DNA of 64,000 bases from Salminus brasiliensis. Its lineage: Eukaryota > Chordata > Actinopteri > Characiformes > Bryconidae. The position numbers were made by a program, and so were the translations under genes. This document shows positions 36,178-62,995 of this stretch, one piece after another. How positions within the stretch are numbered: position 1 is the stretch's first letter; every line of letters starts with the position of its first letter. The stretch is from the NCBI RefSeq assembly GCF_030463535.1, contig NC_132881.1, positions 41,963,473 to 42,027,472 on the forward strand, written 5' to 3'. A model generated the notes under the pieces. It did no database searches, had not been told where the DNA came from, and was given only the letters and a program-made list of their open reading frames with translations.

Positions 36178-36768
36178 TAATGAACATGATCGATCACTGA
36201 CCCCAGATGGAACACACCTCTTAATCATCAAATGCACATGTTTTTATTTAGTTCCATGCCCACAGGTGTCAAAAGTCAAGCACCTCAGCCCTGCAGTCTG
36301 CCTTTACCCACATTAGTGAAAGAATGGGAGGTTCTAAAGAGCTCACTGAACTCCAGCGTGGTTCTGTATGTAATAGGAGCCACTGCTGCAACAACAAGAA
36401 GTCAGCTGGTGAAATTTCCTCCCTCCTAGATCTTCCTCCATCAGCTGTGAGTGGTATTATTATTGAAAAGTGGAAACTGTTAGGAGGAACCACAGAGAGC
36501 AGCTCAGCCTCCGAGTGTCTGTCAGACCACGTAAAGTTACAGAACGGAGTCAGGGCCGAATGCTGAGCTCAGAGCAGAGTGCAGAAAAGTCTCCAACGCT
36601 CTGCTGACTCAATAACTGCAGAGCTCCAGACCTGCTGCTGTTAGAGCTTAGAGCAAAAGGGGAACAACTTCATATTAATGCATACAGGTTTTGAAAGGCA
36701 TGTCATACAAGCTCCTGTAGGCGGAATGTGCAGATGTCCCAATATTTTTGCCCATATAGTGTACATAT
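36178..36768 (+). mobile_element. Tc1-derived element with N-terminal transposase remnant
   Basis: From 36324 the frame reads MGGSKELTELQRGSVCN, then SAGEISSLLDLPPSAVSGII and EKWKLLGGT. This is the helix-turn-helix half of a Tc1 transposase (KELSEF.RG....C...S..EISSLL..P.STVSGII.KWK). After that the sequence is non-coding and ends GATGTCCCAATATTTTTGCC then CATATAGTGTA, the terminal-repeat style shared with the MITE that starts 85 bp further on. The catalytic half is deleted. Confidence 0.8.
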
Positions 36769-36852
36769 TTCTTTACGTGGACTTTCAATTAAAAGGAGCC
36801 ATTTTTAAAGAAACATCAGTATCAGTATATAAAGCATGTGCCAATTCTAGAT

Positions 36853-37372
36853 ACACTATATGGACAAAAGTATTGGGACACCTGTTGATTCATTGTTTCT
36901 TTTCAAATCAAGGGTTTTAAAAAGGAGTTTATCCTGGTTTTGTTGGAGTATCTGTCTCTACTCTCTAGGAAAGAAGGCTTTCTACTAAATTTTGGAGCAT
37001 TGCTGTGAGAATGTGATTGCATTCAGTGATGTTAGTGAGTGTTAGTGAGGACAGGATGTTGAATGATTACCATCCCACCTTGTCCCAAAAGTGTTAAATG
37101 ATAGATCATCATTCCATAGAACACAGTTCCAGTGCTCCACAGCTCAATGCTGAGGGGCTTTAGACCACTTTAGCCCAGGCCTGGCATTAGAAATGGTGCC
37201 AATAGGTTCACATTCATCTGCTCAAGAGAGTCCTATTCTATTGGCAGTACTTCTCTATAAGGATTAGACAAGATGTGTGTGTGTGAATCTGTGCATTTGT
37301 GTCAGCAATGGGTGCAATGAATGCCTTGATTCATTAGAAGGGGTGTCCACAAACATTTGGACATAGTTTATC
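36853..37372 (+). mobile_element. CACTATATG-type MITE, near full length
   Basis: Starts TACACTATATGGACAAAAGT and ends CACAAACATTTGGACATAGT. At about 520 bp it is the longest and best-preserved copy. All internal blocks are present. Confidence 0.88.
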
Positions 37373-37935
37373 AAGACTGCAGCAGCACACTGACCTACAC
37401 TAATCAGGCTACTTTGACTACAGTATGGACACACAGCTGTTGAGCCTTGAACCACACAAATCTTTTGCTCTTACACAATCATGTATGTGGTGAAAAACGG
37501 AGCACGATCCTGCATGCTTTCCCTTACGGGTTTACACCCAGGCTGACAGATGGAGAGCGTACTTGTGACCTACTCTACAAAGCACATTATTCAAGTGTAA
37601 GCTGGATAGTGCTGCAATCAGGGAATTTTATAGGAAATCTACAGTGATTTGTGACCCAACATTACACATAAGAACAGGCCGCAATTCAAGAGAGATGTGC
37701 TACTATCTCTACCTAGGTCAGTTTTAGAAGTCTGATGGCCTTTCAACAGATGTAGTTGGATGTTTAGCCTATAGGCTCTCATATAGCATGGCTGGGCCTC
37801 TTTTAGCATAACTAATAGATAAATATAAAAAGGGCACTAGATTAACCTGCTCCGTTGGGTAATCCAAAGTTCACTATGCAGCATTGCAATGGTAGAAAGC
37901 AGGCCAAACAAGCATATTAGACCTATATCCCAGGC
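37373..37935. other. Non-coding, nothing recognised
   Basis: No gene or named repeat is seen. Confidence 0.45.
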
Positions 37936-37937
37936 GC

Positions 37938-38205
37938 CCTATATCAGCGGTTAGAGCGCCGGGCTATCAATAACAGGGTTGTGGGTTCGATTCCCGGGCT
38001 CGGCAAGATGCCACTGTTGGGCCCTTGAGCAAGGCCCTTTACCCTCTCTGCTCCCCGGGCGCTGGAGTTGGCTGCCCACTGCTCTGGGTGTGTGTACTCC
38101 CTGCCCCTAGTGCACTAGTGTGTGTGTTCACTACCACAGATGGGTTAAATGCGGAGGATACATTCCGCTGTACACTATACAGTGACAAATACGTGCACCT
38201 TTATA
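37938..38205 (+). mobile_element. tRNA-derived SINE
   Basis: The tRNA-like head has TCAGCGGTTAGAGCGCCGG as A-box region and GGTTCGATTCCCGG as B-box (near 37984). The body then carries GGCCCTTGAGCAAGGCCCTTT and GGGTTAAATGCGGAGGA, the standard body of a widespread teleost SINE. It lacks what a real tRNA needs at the 3' side of the acceptor stem. Confidence 0.88.
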
Positions 38206-38286
38206 AAAGCAGCTTCATGTACATGGTGGATTTCAGCACACAGATCTTTGTTGTGGACACGGATGGCATTACTTATAGTCGTATAT

Positions 38287-38850
38287 AGGGATGCACCGAT
38301 CCGATACTAGGATCAGATATTGGTCCTGACCTGACACTGAAGAAAAAAAAAAAATCAACAGATTACATCACTAAACATCAGTAAATTAAATTAATTTTCA
38401 CTGTTTCTGTCGTTTTTCAGCAATAGAAAGAGGCGAAAGCTGAACTTCTCGGTTGGAGACTTGTAATGGAAGACAGCCAAGAACAGCGGGAAGGAGTTAA
38501 TGTCGTCACGGCTACAGCTGCTCTTCCATTTAATGAGAACCAAGTAGGGATGAGCTTCTCGCTCATTTTTGGTCTCACAGACTTTGAATTTCAGAATAAA
38601 AGTCCTGAGCCCAGATGACACTGAGCAGAGGTCCAGCAGCATTATTCATTTTAGTGGGAAATAAACAGCAGTTCAGTTCATTTCTATCTGTGTTCATTTG
38701 TTATATTTAACAATATTTAATATTTAATAAGTTAGTAAAGTAATATTTAGTAAAGTCTCTCCCACATGGTGAGTTATGTGGTTTATTAATTCAACAACGG
38801 TGTCGGATCTGTATCGGGTATCGGCCAATACACAAAGTTTATGTATGGCT
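38287..38850. mobile_element. Inverted-repeat element with GATGCACCGATCCGATA end
   Basis: Left end TAGGGATGCACCGATCCGAT; right side CGGATCTGTATCGGGTATCGGCC, whose reverse complement resembles the inner left end. Non-coding, ~560 bp, of a type common in fish (hAT-like by its end). Confidence 0.65.
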
Positions 38851-38995
38851 ATCGCAGCAAGCACAAAAATGTTTAAGTGACATAAATAAGATGACTAAGG
38901 ATATGTTCATATGACTAGAATTTGGAGTCAAAGTTTATAACATATGTTCTAAGGACACAGAAAATACTTTTAATTTAGTTTGGTGGACATCTACG

Positions 38996-39480
38996 TTTTA
39001 TGCAATTTAAAGCCAATTTAATTTAGACAAGGCCACAGTACTTAAGGAACACTGGACCTCCTTCACCAATACCTTTCTTTAATTTCCCTCTTGAGAAAAG
39101 TCCAACCAAAAGGTCTAGGTCAGATTTATTTATTTTTTTATGATAGTGTTGTCTGCTCACTACAATGGTACTCAATTGAGTGGTTATCTGAGTTACTGTA
39201 GCTTTTCTTTCAGCTCCAACAAGTCTGGCCATTTCTGGCGTTTCCATCTGCAGACCTGCTGATCACTGGGTGTTTTTCCTTCGTACACCATTCTGAGAAG
39301 ACTTTACAGACAGACAGATCTAGAAATCCATTTGGCCCTTGTGGCACCACAATTATTCTGATGGTTGATGTGAACATAACCTGGGGCTGTTGGAGCATAT
39401 CTGCATGATCATATGCACTACTGGCACACGTGGTTGATTAGCTAATTGTACAATCGAAGACGTGTACAGGTCTTTCTTAT
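38996..39480 (-). pseudogene. Tc1-like transposon 5' half with broken transposase
   Basis: The minus strand from the right shows the family's leader (ATGATCATGCAGATATGCTC). It then reads GPNGFLDLSVCKVFSEWCTK and, after a frame change, MARLVGAERKATVTQITTQL. The last stretch matches the RMARLVRA.RKATVTQITT block of one Tc1 lineage. The catalytic half is missing; related sequence is at 41025-41400. Confidence 0.75.
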
Positions 39481-39529
39481 GAATTTCACAGTAAGGGTTT
39501 CTTAGACTAGTAGACTGCATTCACTCATG

Positions 39530-39945
39530 TGGTTAGAGCTCTGCATTTCCAATGCATGCTTCCGGTTCGTATCTGGCCTGGCTTTGGTGTAGCATTTATG
39601 ATCCCGCAGGTAGGCGTTTAACACTTTACTGTACATCCTGTACATCTGCACTCCTGGACATTATTTGACACTTTACTTTACTTAAATAACAATATATGCA
39701 GGTTTCTTCAGTACTGTATTTTATCTGGTGATTCTTCTTGCACATTTTCTTTATTCTTATTCTTTATTACTGCACCGCCTTTCATCTCAGGTTAGGTTCA
39801 AATGCATATTTTTTGTTTACTTTTATTTTATGTATTGTTATTATTTTTATTATTGTTGTACTTTAATATTGTTTAACTGCGACTGGCTGCTAAATGTCCT
39901 TGGGGTCAATAACGTATCTATCTATCTGTCTGTCTTCCTACCAGT
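39530..39945. repeat. Probable retroelement 3' end with ATCT tail
   Basis: A T-rich segment ends GCTAAATGTCCTTGGGGTCAATAA followed by (TATC)n/(TGTC)n, like the 3' ends of fish LINE/SINE elements that end in an (ATCT)n tail. The 5' part near 39535-39600 is tRNA-like but degraded. Confidence 0.5.
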
Positions 39946-40430
39946 TACACTACCTAAGGATATGAGCTAGTTAGCGGTTCTGCGCATGCGCTCTGCAAAT
40001 GTTTCTATTTTTTAAGTGTTTTTAATTATAATTCTTTTTTTTTCGGGTGCATTTCACAATCTTAGCTAATTTTTATTATTCGCTTGAGTCTCCTTGTTTT
40101 TACCCTCGGATACGGTGACCTGGGTTATCTATATATCCTGCCTATACTTCTGCTGGGAACCTTTTAGATGTGGTGCTTTTAACCAACCAGTATATCCTAC
40201 CTACTGTTTTATTTAGGCAGCTGGACCTAAAAATATGCACTAGGCCGCTTTGACGAGGTAGTCCACAGCACCTCTGCTCCCAGGCCATAACCTACAGTCC
40301 TCGAGCTCATTTAGCCTGTATAGCAGCTGTAGGACACGTCTGGCACTGTGTTTCAGTGTAAACCATAGGTACTTCTAGGACACTGTAACACTCTTGGACA
40401 TCTGACAGAGTGAACAGCCCACTCACACTC
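39946..40430. other. Non-coding, nothing recognised
   Basis: No gene or recognised repeat. Confidence 0.4.
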
Positions 40431-40493
40431 TTCCTCTCTCTCTCTCTCCCTCTCCCTCTCCTTCTCTCTCTCTATCTCCCTCTCTCTCTCACC
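40431..40493. repeat. CT-rich microsatellite
   Basis: Interrupted (CT)n with CCCTCT units. Confidence 0.9.
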
Positions 40494-40689
40494 GAGTGTC
40501 TGTTTCTGCTGCTCCTCTGGGAGTGAAGCTGCAGCTGCGCCTGTGGCTCCCTACAGCAAGCAGTGTGCCTGTGGCCTTCAGCTCACGGCGAGCATACTGT
40601 GGACTTTGCTGCCACCTAGTGGTAATCTTATGACCATCACCATCAGGGACACAAGTAGGATACAGTAAAACAGACCTTCTGAAAAATCC

Positions 40690-41015
40690 AGCTCTAGACC
40701 AGCTTTTGTTGGTGGCTGCTTTGAGATGGTCTAAGACGGTCTGTGATGGTCAGTGTGGATGGAAAGTGAAAACATACCCTATGCTGATGAGCTAAGCTGG
40801 TTAAACAGGGTGGCGTATGTGTTTTTATTTGGGTTTCATGGACTACCTGGTCTGTTAAGTTGACCAAGCTGGTCATCAAGCTGGCCGTAAAGCTGGTTGA
40901 CCAGTGTGGTCAATCTGTTTATATTGCAGGACCAGCAATATTTGCCGGTCAACCACTTTAGTTATGCTGTGAAACCATCAAGTACATGCTGGTCAGCCAG
41001 CGAAACCATTAAAAA
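40690..41015. repeat. Degenerate CTGGT/ACCAG repeat
   Basis: Words such as AGCTGGT, GACCAAGCTGGTCATCAAG and CATGCTGGTCAGCCAG recur irregularly. The vocabulary resembles the 51-bp minisatellite at 55013-55850 but without its regular period. Confidence 0.6.
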
Positions 41016-41021
41016 ATACTC

Positions 41022-41402
41022 TCACTGGGCAATTCATTAGAAACACTACACTAACAGCCTCAATTCTTCATGGCATGGAAACACTCCTCTATCATTCTGG
41101 TCCTTTCATTTCAACTTCAATGCTGTCAATCTCCTGTCCTACCACATCCCACAAGTGCTCTACTGGACTAAGATCTGGTGACTGGGAGGACCACTGAAGA
41201 ACACTGAACTCAGTGTCATACCAGATGGTCACTTTGTGACATGGTGCATTATCATCATGTCTTTGGAAGTAGCTGTTGGAAGATAGGTAATTGTGGCCAT
41301 GAAGGGATGCACATGGTCAGCAACAATACTCAAATAGTCTGTAGCATTTAAGCCATGATTGATTGATATTGACTGGCCCAAAGTGTGCCAAGAGCCTAAA
41401 CT
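41022..41402 (-). pseudogene. Tc1-like transposase catalytic-domain relic
   Basis: The minus strand reads SWHTLGQ..., then NATDYLSIVADHVHPFMATI. After frame changes it gives DNAPCHKV and QWSSQSPDLSPVEHLWDVV, the DNAPCH and SPDLNPIEHLWD blocks that carry the second Asp and the Glu of the DDE triad. The frame is broken at least twice, so it is inactive. It may be the other half of the element at 38996-39480 (same lineage and strand), but then the halves are in the wrong order. Confidence 0.8.
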
Positions 41403-41863
41403 TGGACTTCCAGAATTTCCAGTGGCGATTACCCATTGACCTATTGAGATTTAGTTCAAGAACAGGCTTAACTCATGTCCTGGAAAGCAACCCACAGAGT
41501 TTAGACCCAATATGTTTAGTGTATCAATTTCCAATACAAATATTACATTACAGTTAAAAAGAGAGACATCTTCTCTAATTAAAAGTTGCACAATTCGTGG
41601 ATGTGAGGACAGATTTTTGACATGATCTAATGCAATCAACCCCAGTTCAGGTGTGAATGTAGATCAAAAGGGTTCATGGAAAATGGATATGATACAGTGG
41701 TTTGCTTCAAATACAAAAAAAAAACAACTTAATATTCTTCCTTTCCATGGATAAAGAAAACATACGCTGTATAGGTTGACATAATCATCCCTGATTAAAC
41801 TGCCTACATGGCAACACCAATGCATTTTCCCACCCCAGCCAAACATTTGTCTAGCTGCCAGCT
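41403..41863. other. Non-coding, downstream of cpz
   Basis: No gene or named repeat. It lies beyond the proposed cpz poly(A) signal. Confidence 0.4.
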
Positions 41864-41869
41864 TTTATT
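41864..41869 (-). terminator. Candidate cpz polyadenylation signal
   Basis: AATAAA on the minus strand, 230 bp past the cpz stop codon, giving a short 3' UTR. It is the first canonical hexamer I see downstream of the stop. Confidence 0.45.
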
Positions 41870-42098
41870 CAAATCGGCTGTTATTTGCATGTGGAGTTTA
41901 GTGATCTGTACTTTCTGTACTTACATATAAACCAGTATACATTTATAAGCTACATACGTAAAGCCACGCGTTGCCCCAAGAACAGGTAGGTATTCCGAAT
42001 CGTGCCGTACTCTATATAGTACTTTAAACCTAAAGTGCAGTGACTGGGCTTAGGGTGGTTCTGGGTTTGAGCTTCTCCCCTGCAAATTCCAGCAGGTC

Positions 42099-57534
<15,436 letters not shown>

Positions 57535-57790
57535 TGTGGAGCCCGAGTGATGTGGCACGCTGTGGGCTTGAGGACGAGCGATCTGCTCGGAGATGATAAA
57601 GGCTGGAGCCCGGAGCTTCTCCACGAAGCCCGATGCAAGAGAAACTCCCGGCTGTAATTTGAGAGCCTGGCTGCTACAGTCGCCCTGCTGTGACTGGCTG
57701 TTGGTGCTCCAGCCGCTGCGGAGGCAGCCCAGACGGTCAAATTACATCCTGGAGCTTCTCCTCCATGGGGTGACCAGGCTCCACCTTCCA
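57535..57790 (-). promoter_or_regulatory. cpz: cpz 5' UTR / promoter region, CG-rich
   Basis: A few hundred bases around and upstream of the start codon are richer in G, C and CG dinucleotides than the surroundings, with no TATA box seen. It is probably a CpG-type promoter. The transcription start cannot be placed from sequence alone. Confidence 0.4.
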
Positions 57791-58605
57791 CTTTTCAGTG
57801 TTTGGAGTGTAATGGTTTAGAGAGAGAGGGTTCAGTGACTCTGAACGATACGTGAGGTGGGTGGTGTAGCCCGAGATCATGGCCTGCTCGAGTCAGTGCT
57901 GGTGTTTCCACGAAGTAACGAGTCTTTAAAGGGTTTGTTCCCACAAAGACAGGAGTAGGAGCACAAAGTAGGAGGTCTACAATGTTCTCAAGTAGCATGT
58001 CCCACTGTCTTTTATATGTCAAGTCTTTTATATCTGCATTTATCAGCATATAAACTGTTCTGGAAGTTTAATAAAAATGCCAAACCTCCAAAAAAGTTTA
58101 GCAGCAGCAAAGCAGTCTGACCATGAACACTTTAAACACAATAATAATTAAGAAATATTATTCTTATATCATTTAAAAAAGGAAGATTTCCCCCAAACCT
58201 GAGTATAAGAGCTTTATTTTTATATATATATATAATATGTCAAACGTTGTAGCTACTTTTTACTTATGGAACTTTACTTCTAGATGAAAATCTGTTTTAT
58301 TTCCTCATGATGTCATATCTACTTTCACGTCCCATATACCCTCAGTATAAGAACATAAAAGCCATGTTTCTAACAGAATTCAGCTGATAAGGGTGAAAAT
58401 ACCGTTATTCCAATAGAGGTGCACATTTATCCCAACTAGGAATTGTAGCACTGAATATCCACAAAGTAATGCATAGTCAATATTTATTCCCCTGACATTA
58501 AAGAAACCTTTGGGAATATTTAAATCATGGTCTAATTACATTCAGGACCATGCATTAACATAATATTGAGGTAACAGTGGGAATTTTACAAAAATACAAT
58601 AAACT

Positions 58606-58646
<41 letters not shown>

Positions 58647-59664
58647 AGTCATCGCCATTCACCCCAGTGTCATGGACAAGGCCAGTCAGTGGTATTTAGT
58701 AAATCATGATGTTTGACCTTATCTACAACCAGCGGTATTGAACCCGCTCACAAACGTTACATACAAATCTCTTTGGATTATCAAGTGACTTTTTGACTCT
58801 TAATTCTGTTGGCAATGTATGATAATTAACATTGTGAACACATTTAAATTATTTGTAAATAAATATATACACTAATATATACAATAAAAAAGCATGACAG
58901 TGTTTTGTTTACTGCACGTATACATTATTTAGGAACTGCATCCACTTGCATACAGCAGCATGCTTCTGCTGTATTCTGAGGCGAAGGAGCGTCCAGACCT
59001 GAGCTAACAGTCATGCCTTTGGCTACTGAACTGAGCCAAGCCATCAGGGACAAATAATCCACCGGAAAACCCAAAAAAGAACGCACTGGCACCGGAGCTC
59101 TGTACTAAACCTATAATCCAGCCAAAGTCCTAGTTGGACCACCTACAGAATAGAGCTTTTCCAGGTGTTTGAAAGCAATGTGGGATTTGAAAACCTTGAT
59201 TAGTGGATGCTTTGAGGTTTGATGGATTTTTTCATGCAATAGATTGTGTTTTTTTTTTCTTTCATTGATTGATGCAATACAACTATAATTTAAATAATAC
59301 TAATAATAATAATCTAATATTTATAAGAATGTGTGTGGTTAGGAGTTAGGACTCGATTTCCAGCCATATTCCTGTGCATCTGTACAATTAAGGTGAATTA
59401 ACTGAAAGCATTATGGGGGCTTATTCATACACAAGCTGGAAGTTTAACTGACAGACTGTTCAACTGTCACTAATAAAAGAAACCAGTTAAAACCATGTCC
59501 TAATTGCACCCCACTTTGTGGAAATATGCAATGTAAACGCTTGACTAAACCCTTGTCCATAGTCCACTCCAGGGGTCTCCTGAGAACTTGACTTGAAGGT
59601 TAAGAAATGTTGAAAGTGTCACCACACTCTTCTCCTTTCTCTCATGAATGTTGGTCTTTAGCAT
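57791..59664. other. Spacer between gpr78 and cpz, AT microsatellite at 58609-58644
   Basis: About 1.9 kb holding the gpr78 3' UTR and upstream cpz sequence. A possible gpr78 AATAAA lies on the minus strand at 58483-58488. No other gene. Confidence 0.45.
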
Positions 59665-59902
59665 TCAGCAGACCCTCTGCAGGTTGCTTTCGTTGTCTGT
59701 ATCCGAGGAGCTGCTATGGCCAGAGGAAGAGTACAAGTTCCGCCCCAGAATCCTGTTGGCCATGCCAATGAGTGCCTTCCTGTACTGCTGTCGTAGCAAA
59801 GAATACACAAATGGGTCCATTGCAGCTTTGCTGTACACTAGGCACTTGCTGGCAATCCCCCATTGACGGCTGATCTTCACGGATGGAACCAGTTCTGCCA
59901 GT
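59665..59902 (-). CDS. gpr78: gpr78 last coding exon (TM7 and tail)
   Basis: Acceptor CTCTCCAG, phase 2, TGA stop at 59665-59667; 78 complete codons. It reads LAELVPSVKISRQWGIASKC, then LVYSKAAMDPFVYSLLRQQY and RKALIGMANRILGRN, then SSSGHSSSSDTDNES. The Ser cluster is a plausible GRK/arrestin region. Confidence 0.93.
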
Positions 59903-62616
59903 CTGGAGAGAAAGAAAGGAATTGTATCATTTCAGAAAGTATATGGATGCTTTATTAGGAGCAAGACTAGTATGATAACCTTGGTTAAGTCAGTTACATT
60001 ATAAAATATATCAATTAACATTTATATACACTTTCTTACAGTTGGCGAACAGTTGGTAGGATATATCATGAAATTATGCAGATTTAAAATGTCTACTGGA
60101 GACTGATAGACATATATACATCATCTTTTATATGCATTTTAATGACTTTCCAGTTCATATTTGGAATAACTGGTAGATAACTTCATTACGTGTGTAATTA
60201 ATCCTGATGGCCATAATTAACAGATGCTTAATAGATTAGACAACGCAATTTCCATAGTAAATGCTTCTGTGGCATATTGCTGGCAGTCACATCTGCAATG
60301 ACTTTTCCACTCTACACATTATATGCTTATTTATTCATTTTTAATGGGCCTATGTGTCACCTCACACACAGTCAAGTAATATGGGAATAAACTGATTTTA
60401 AGTAAGATATTGCATCCTGAATCTTGCAAGCATTGGCATTTGGTTCCAGATTCAGTTCATTTTCCACTTTGCCAACAGGGAGTTTTTGCCCATAAACGCA
60501 TCACTATTGCCAGGTACACTTTTAGCTTTGGTGCAAAGGTTTGTGCCGGATAAACAGGTTCACAGGAGCTGTCTAATAAAGGGTCTCTAATAAGAAGCTC
60601 TCAGAGTTTTCAGAGTTGTTGCTGTTTTCTAATTGATTTTATCAGTTGTTTTATAACCTAGAACAGAGGTCTTTAGATCTGGACCTTTAATGCAGTTTCT
60701 ACTCCTGGACTTGGTAGGTGTGACACTACATGGCCAATTAAATTAACTATTTCCTTAACTTTCCTTAATCCAGGACTGGACACTGGATTCAAGGTCAGGA
60801 TTTGAAGACCTGGGACCTAGAAGACAGCATGATTATAAAATTCTATTCATCTTCTTGTCTTTGAATATTGATAATTTTAAATCACCACCTGATCTGTCCC
60901 TGCATCTTATTAGAACCCGTATAAATCATAGTCCAGAAAAACAGTGCAGCAAAGTGCCAACCTGGATCAACAAAGAAGTACAGTACAAACGTTTTGAAGG
61001 AAGGTGGTGGTGGGGGGGGGGGGGGGGGGCACGTTATAGATCAATGAAAACAAGATTAGCTTCTTCAGTAGACTTGATGGATAGTGATGGAAAGGCCAAA
61101 GTATATAGAGAACAAAAGGATCTGTTCATGATCCAAAACATATGAGTTCACCTGACAATCAAGTCAGGGGGAGGTGTCAGTGCTTCTCAAAGGGCTCATT
61201 AATCATTATAAGAGATGTAACTTGATGTTACGTGATGGTTTAAAGAGGATGAACTCAGAAGTCTACTGAATTCAATTTACAGAAAACTGCATTCAATCTA
61301 AGACAATGACCCAAAGCACCCTGCTTACAAAACAATGAACTCAGCCCCTTAATGCAACAAGGCTTATTACACTTTACAGTGAATTACTCAATAACTACAG
61401 AGACTTATGTATGAACCAGTGAGCTATTCTCTGGTAATAGGAGTCTGTAATAACACTTTCGGCCCATCAGTGGTCCATTGGCTTTTTAAAGGGTTAATGT
61501 GGAGAACAACATCAGTGACAAGATCCAAATCCAATTGACCAATTCAGTCCTGAAGAGACTGAATGGAGAAACCTCCCAACAACTGCTAGAGTTTGCTGTG
61601 GTAAAGGAGATAAAGGAGAATGCAGTGTCTGCCGAATGTCAGAGAGTTGCTAACTAGATGCACAGCTCAGGTGGTGACGGTATGTGAAATGATCAATATT
61701 CAAAAACAAAAAGATAAATAAAATCTTATGATAATGCTGTCTTACAGGTCCAAGGTCTTCAAATCTTGACCTTGAATCCAATGTCCAGTCCAGGATTTGT
61801 TCTGACTGAAAGTTAAGGAAATAGTTAATGGAACACTCTTCTAATCTATTTCAATACTTTTGCTCACATTGTTTTGTTTTCTATACCTTATAGAACATAT
61901 GGGATTAAATAAGATTAGCTACTAAGGACAACTGCATGGTGACCATTACAAGAGAACCTTTAAAACATTAACAACACTTGGTGTTTTGAATTCAGCCCCT
62001 CTAGTGAACCCTGTAGTAATCAAAGGAATGGTCCTGTCCCACCATTGCTTTAACCCCTTAACACAGAAAGGTTTATTACACCCTAAGGTGTATTACTCAG
62101 TAACTACAGGGACATTCCTAAAACTGATAGGGCTATTCTCTGGTAATAGAAGTTAATAGAAGGCTTTTTAAGGGTTAACTAGTCTGTTATTAACTCTTCA
62201 TACTTGATTACAGTGGAGAATTACTGTGTCATTTCAGGGTACAATGACAAAGCAGTGCGGAAGGGCACGGATACTAAAACCTGCTGATCTCTCTGCTATT
62301 TAATCTGGCTCATTTTGGTACACCATATGGGGATTGGAACCTGTGACCTTGTGGTGATAAGCATGTTACATGACATTTTGAACAGTTTTATTCAAGACCC
62401 ATAAAAAACACATAACTCCATGAACACCAAGTCCACAATTGTAACCTGTTAAAAACTAGTTTCAAACGATTGTAAGAGTGAAGTCTTAGTACACGTGGAT
62501 ACCTTGTTATGACGTAAGGGCCGAAGCAGAGGACGAAAGAGCCAATGAATGTGCAGATTTTCTTGGTAGCCCTTTGCCTCCTTTTCTTCTGCTCCAGTAA
62601 GCACCTTTGTTTGACA
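59665..62616 (-). CDS. gpr78: GPR78-like orphan GPCR, 3' part (exons 2 and 3)
   Basis: Class A orphan G-protein-coupled receptor of the GPR26/GPR78 pair, a plasma-membrane protein whose mammalian relatives signal constitutively through cAMP. Two terminal coding exons are present; exon 1 (TM1-TM5) lies beyond the right edge. Joined, they give the end of intracellular loop 3, TM6 with CFGP in place of CWxP, a short outer loop (RLAELVPSVKISRQWG), and TM7 with DPFVY in place of NPxxY. Helix 8 (LLRQQYRKAL) and a Ser-rich tail ending DTDNESNLQRVC follow. The RLAELVP loop and DTxNxSxLQ end resemble human GPR78 more than GPR26, and adjacency to cpz matches GPR78 at human 4p16.1. Confidence 0.9.
61012..61029 (+). 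repeat. Poly-G run (18 G)
   Basis: A pure G run preceded by GGTGGTGGT. It could form a G-quadruplex, and it is also prone to sequencing error, so its exact length is uncertain. Confidence 0.9.
61340..61500 (+). mobile_element. Short inverted-repeat element (TTAACCC family), copy 3
   Basis: CCCCTTAATGCAACAAGGCT, TTACTCAATAACTACAGAGA, GCTATTCTCTGGTAATAGGA and TTTTTAAAGGGTTAAT follow the family order. Confidence 0.75.
62045..62180 (+). mobile_element. Short inverted-repeat element (TTAACCC family), copy 4
   Basis: TTTAACCCCTTAACACAG at the left and TTTTTAAGGGTTAACT at the right are inverted ends. The interior GTATTACTCAGTAACTACAG and GGGCTATTCTCTGGTAATAG match the other copies. Confidence 0.8.
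62503..62616 (-). CDS. gpr78: gpr78 penultimate coding exon (loop 3 end and TM6)
   Basis: Acceptor CAACAG, donor GTATCC, phase 2 at both ends; 114 bp. It reads VKQRCLLEQKKRRQRATKKI and then CTFIGSFVLCFGPYVIT, with an Arg completed across the junction. The basic KKRRQRATKK stretch is the usual cytoplasmic entry to TM6. Confidence 0.93.
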
Positions 62617-62639
62617 CTGTTGAGTTAAGAGATCACACT

Positions 62640-62995
62640 GTAATCCACAGCAGCGCTACAGCACCAGTTGTATTAATATAATATTACTTTAATATATCGT
62701 TGTGGTCAAGCAAAAATGTAATATCTCTATTTTAGCAGTTTTTCAGCCTTTTGACATTGAAAACTGGTAGTTCTAATGCACAATGTGCAACAATGCAATA
62801 TACAATAGCAAGGAAGCAGAGGCGGTAAAGCCTAAACCCATTATCAAGCAAAACATTGCTGCTTCAGTGAAATAATAAGTCAAATGCACTGATGGTGGTA
62901 AATGTGCCAAGCTGTTGTAAATAAACAAACTATGTTACATCAACTCAACTGCTGTCTTTAGGTTCACTAATTATGGTAATTATGTTCATTGTTCG
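62640..62995. other. gpr78 intron 1 sequence, nothing recognised
   Basis: AT-rich, no features seen. Confidence 0.4.

Larger units (their letters stand above)
60640..61845. mobile_element. Segment bounded by an 85-bp inverted repeat, in gpr78 intron 2
   Basis: TTAACTATTTCCTTAACTTT and GGATTCAAGGTCAGGATTTG at 60745-60810 recur in reverse complement at 61755-61835. Between them are an 18-G run (61012-61029), a short unrecognised open frame (60855-61145) and one TTAACCC-family element. It may be a decayed transposon or two nearby copies of one repeat. Confidence 0.5.

Noticed and set aside
37938..38010. tRNA gene with good A and B boxes
   Set aside because: It continues directly into a standard SINE body and lacks a proper acceptor-stem 3' side. 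The same reasoning applies to 17062, 44698 and 46385.
57535..57624. Upstream in-frame start extending cpz by 30 residues
   Set aside because: The upstream codon is GTG, not ATG, and the extension would bury the signal peptide.
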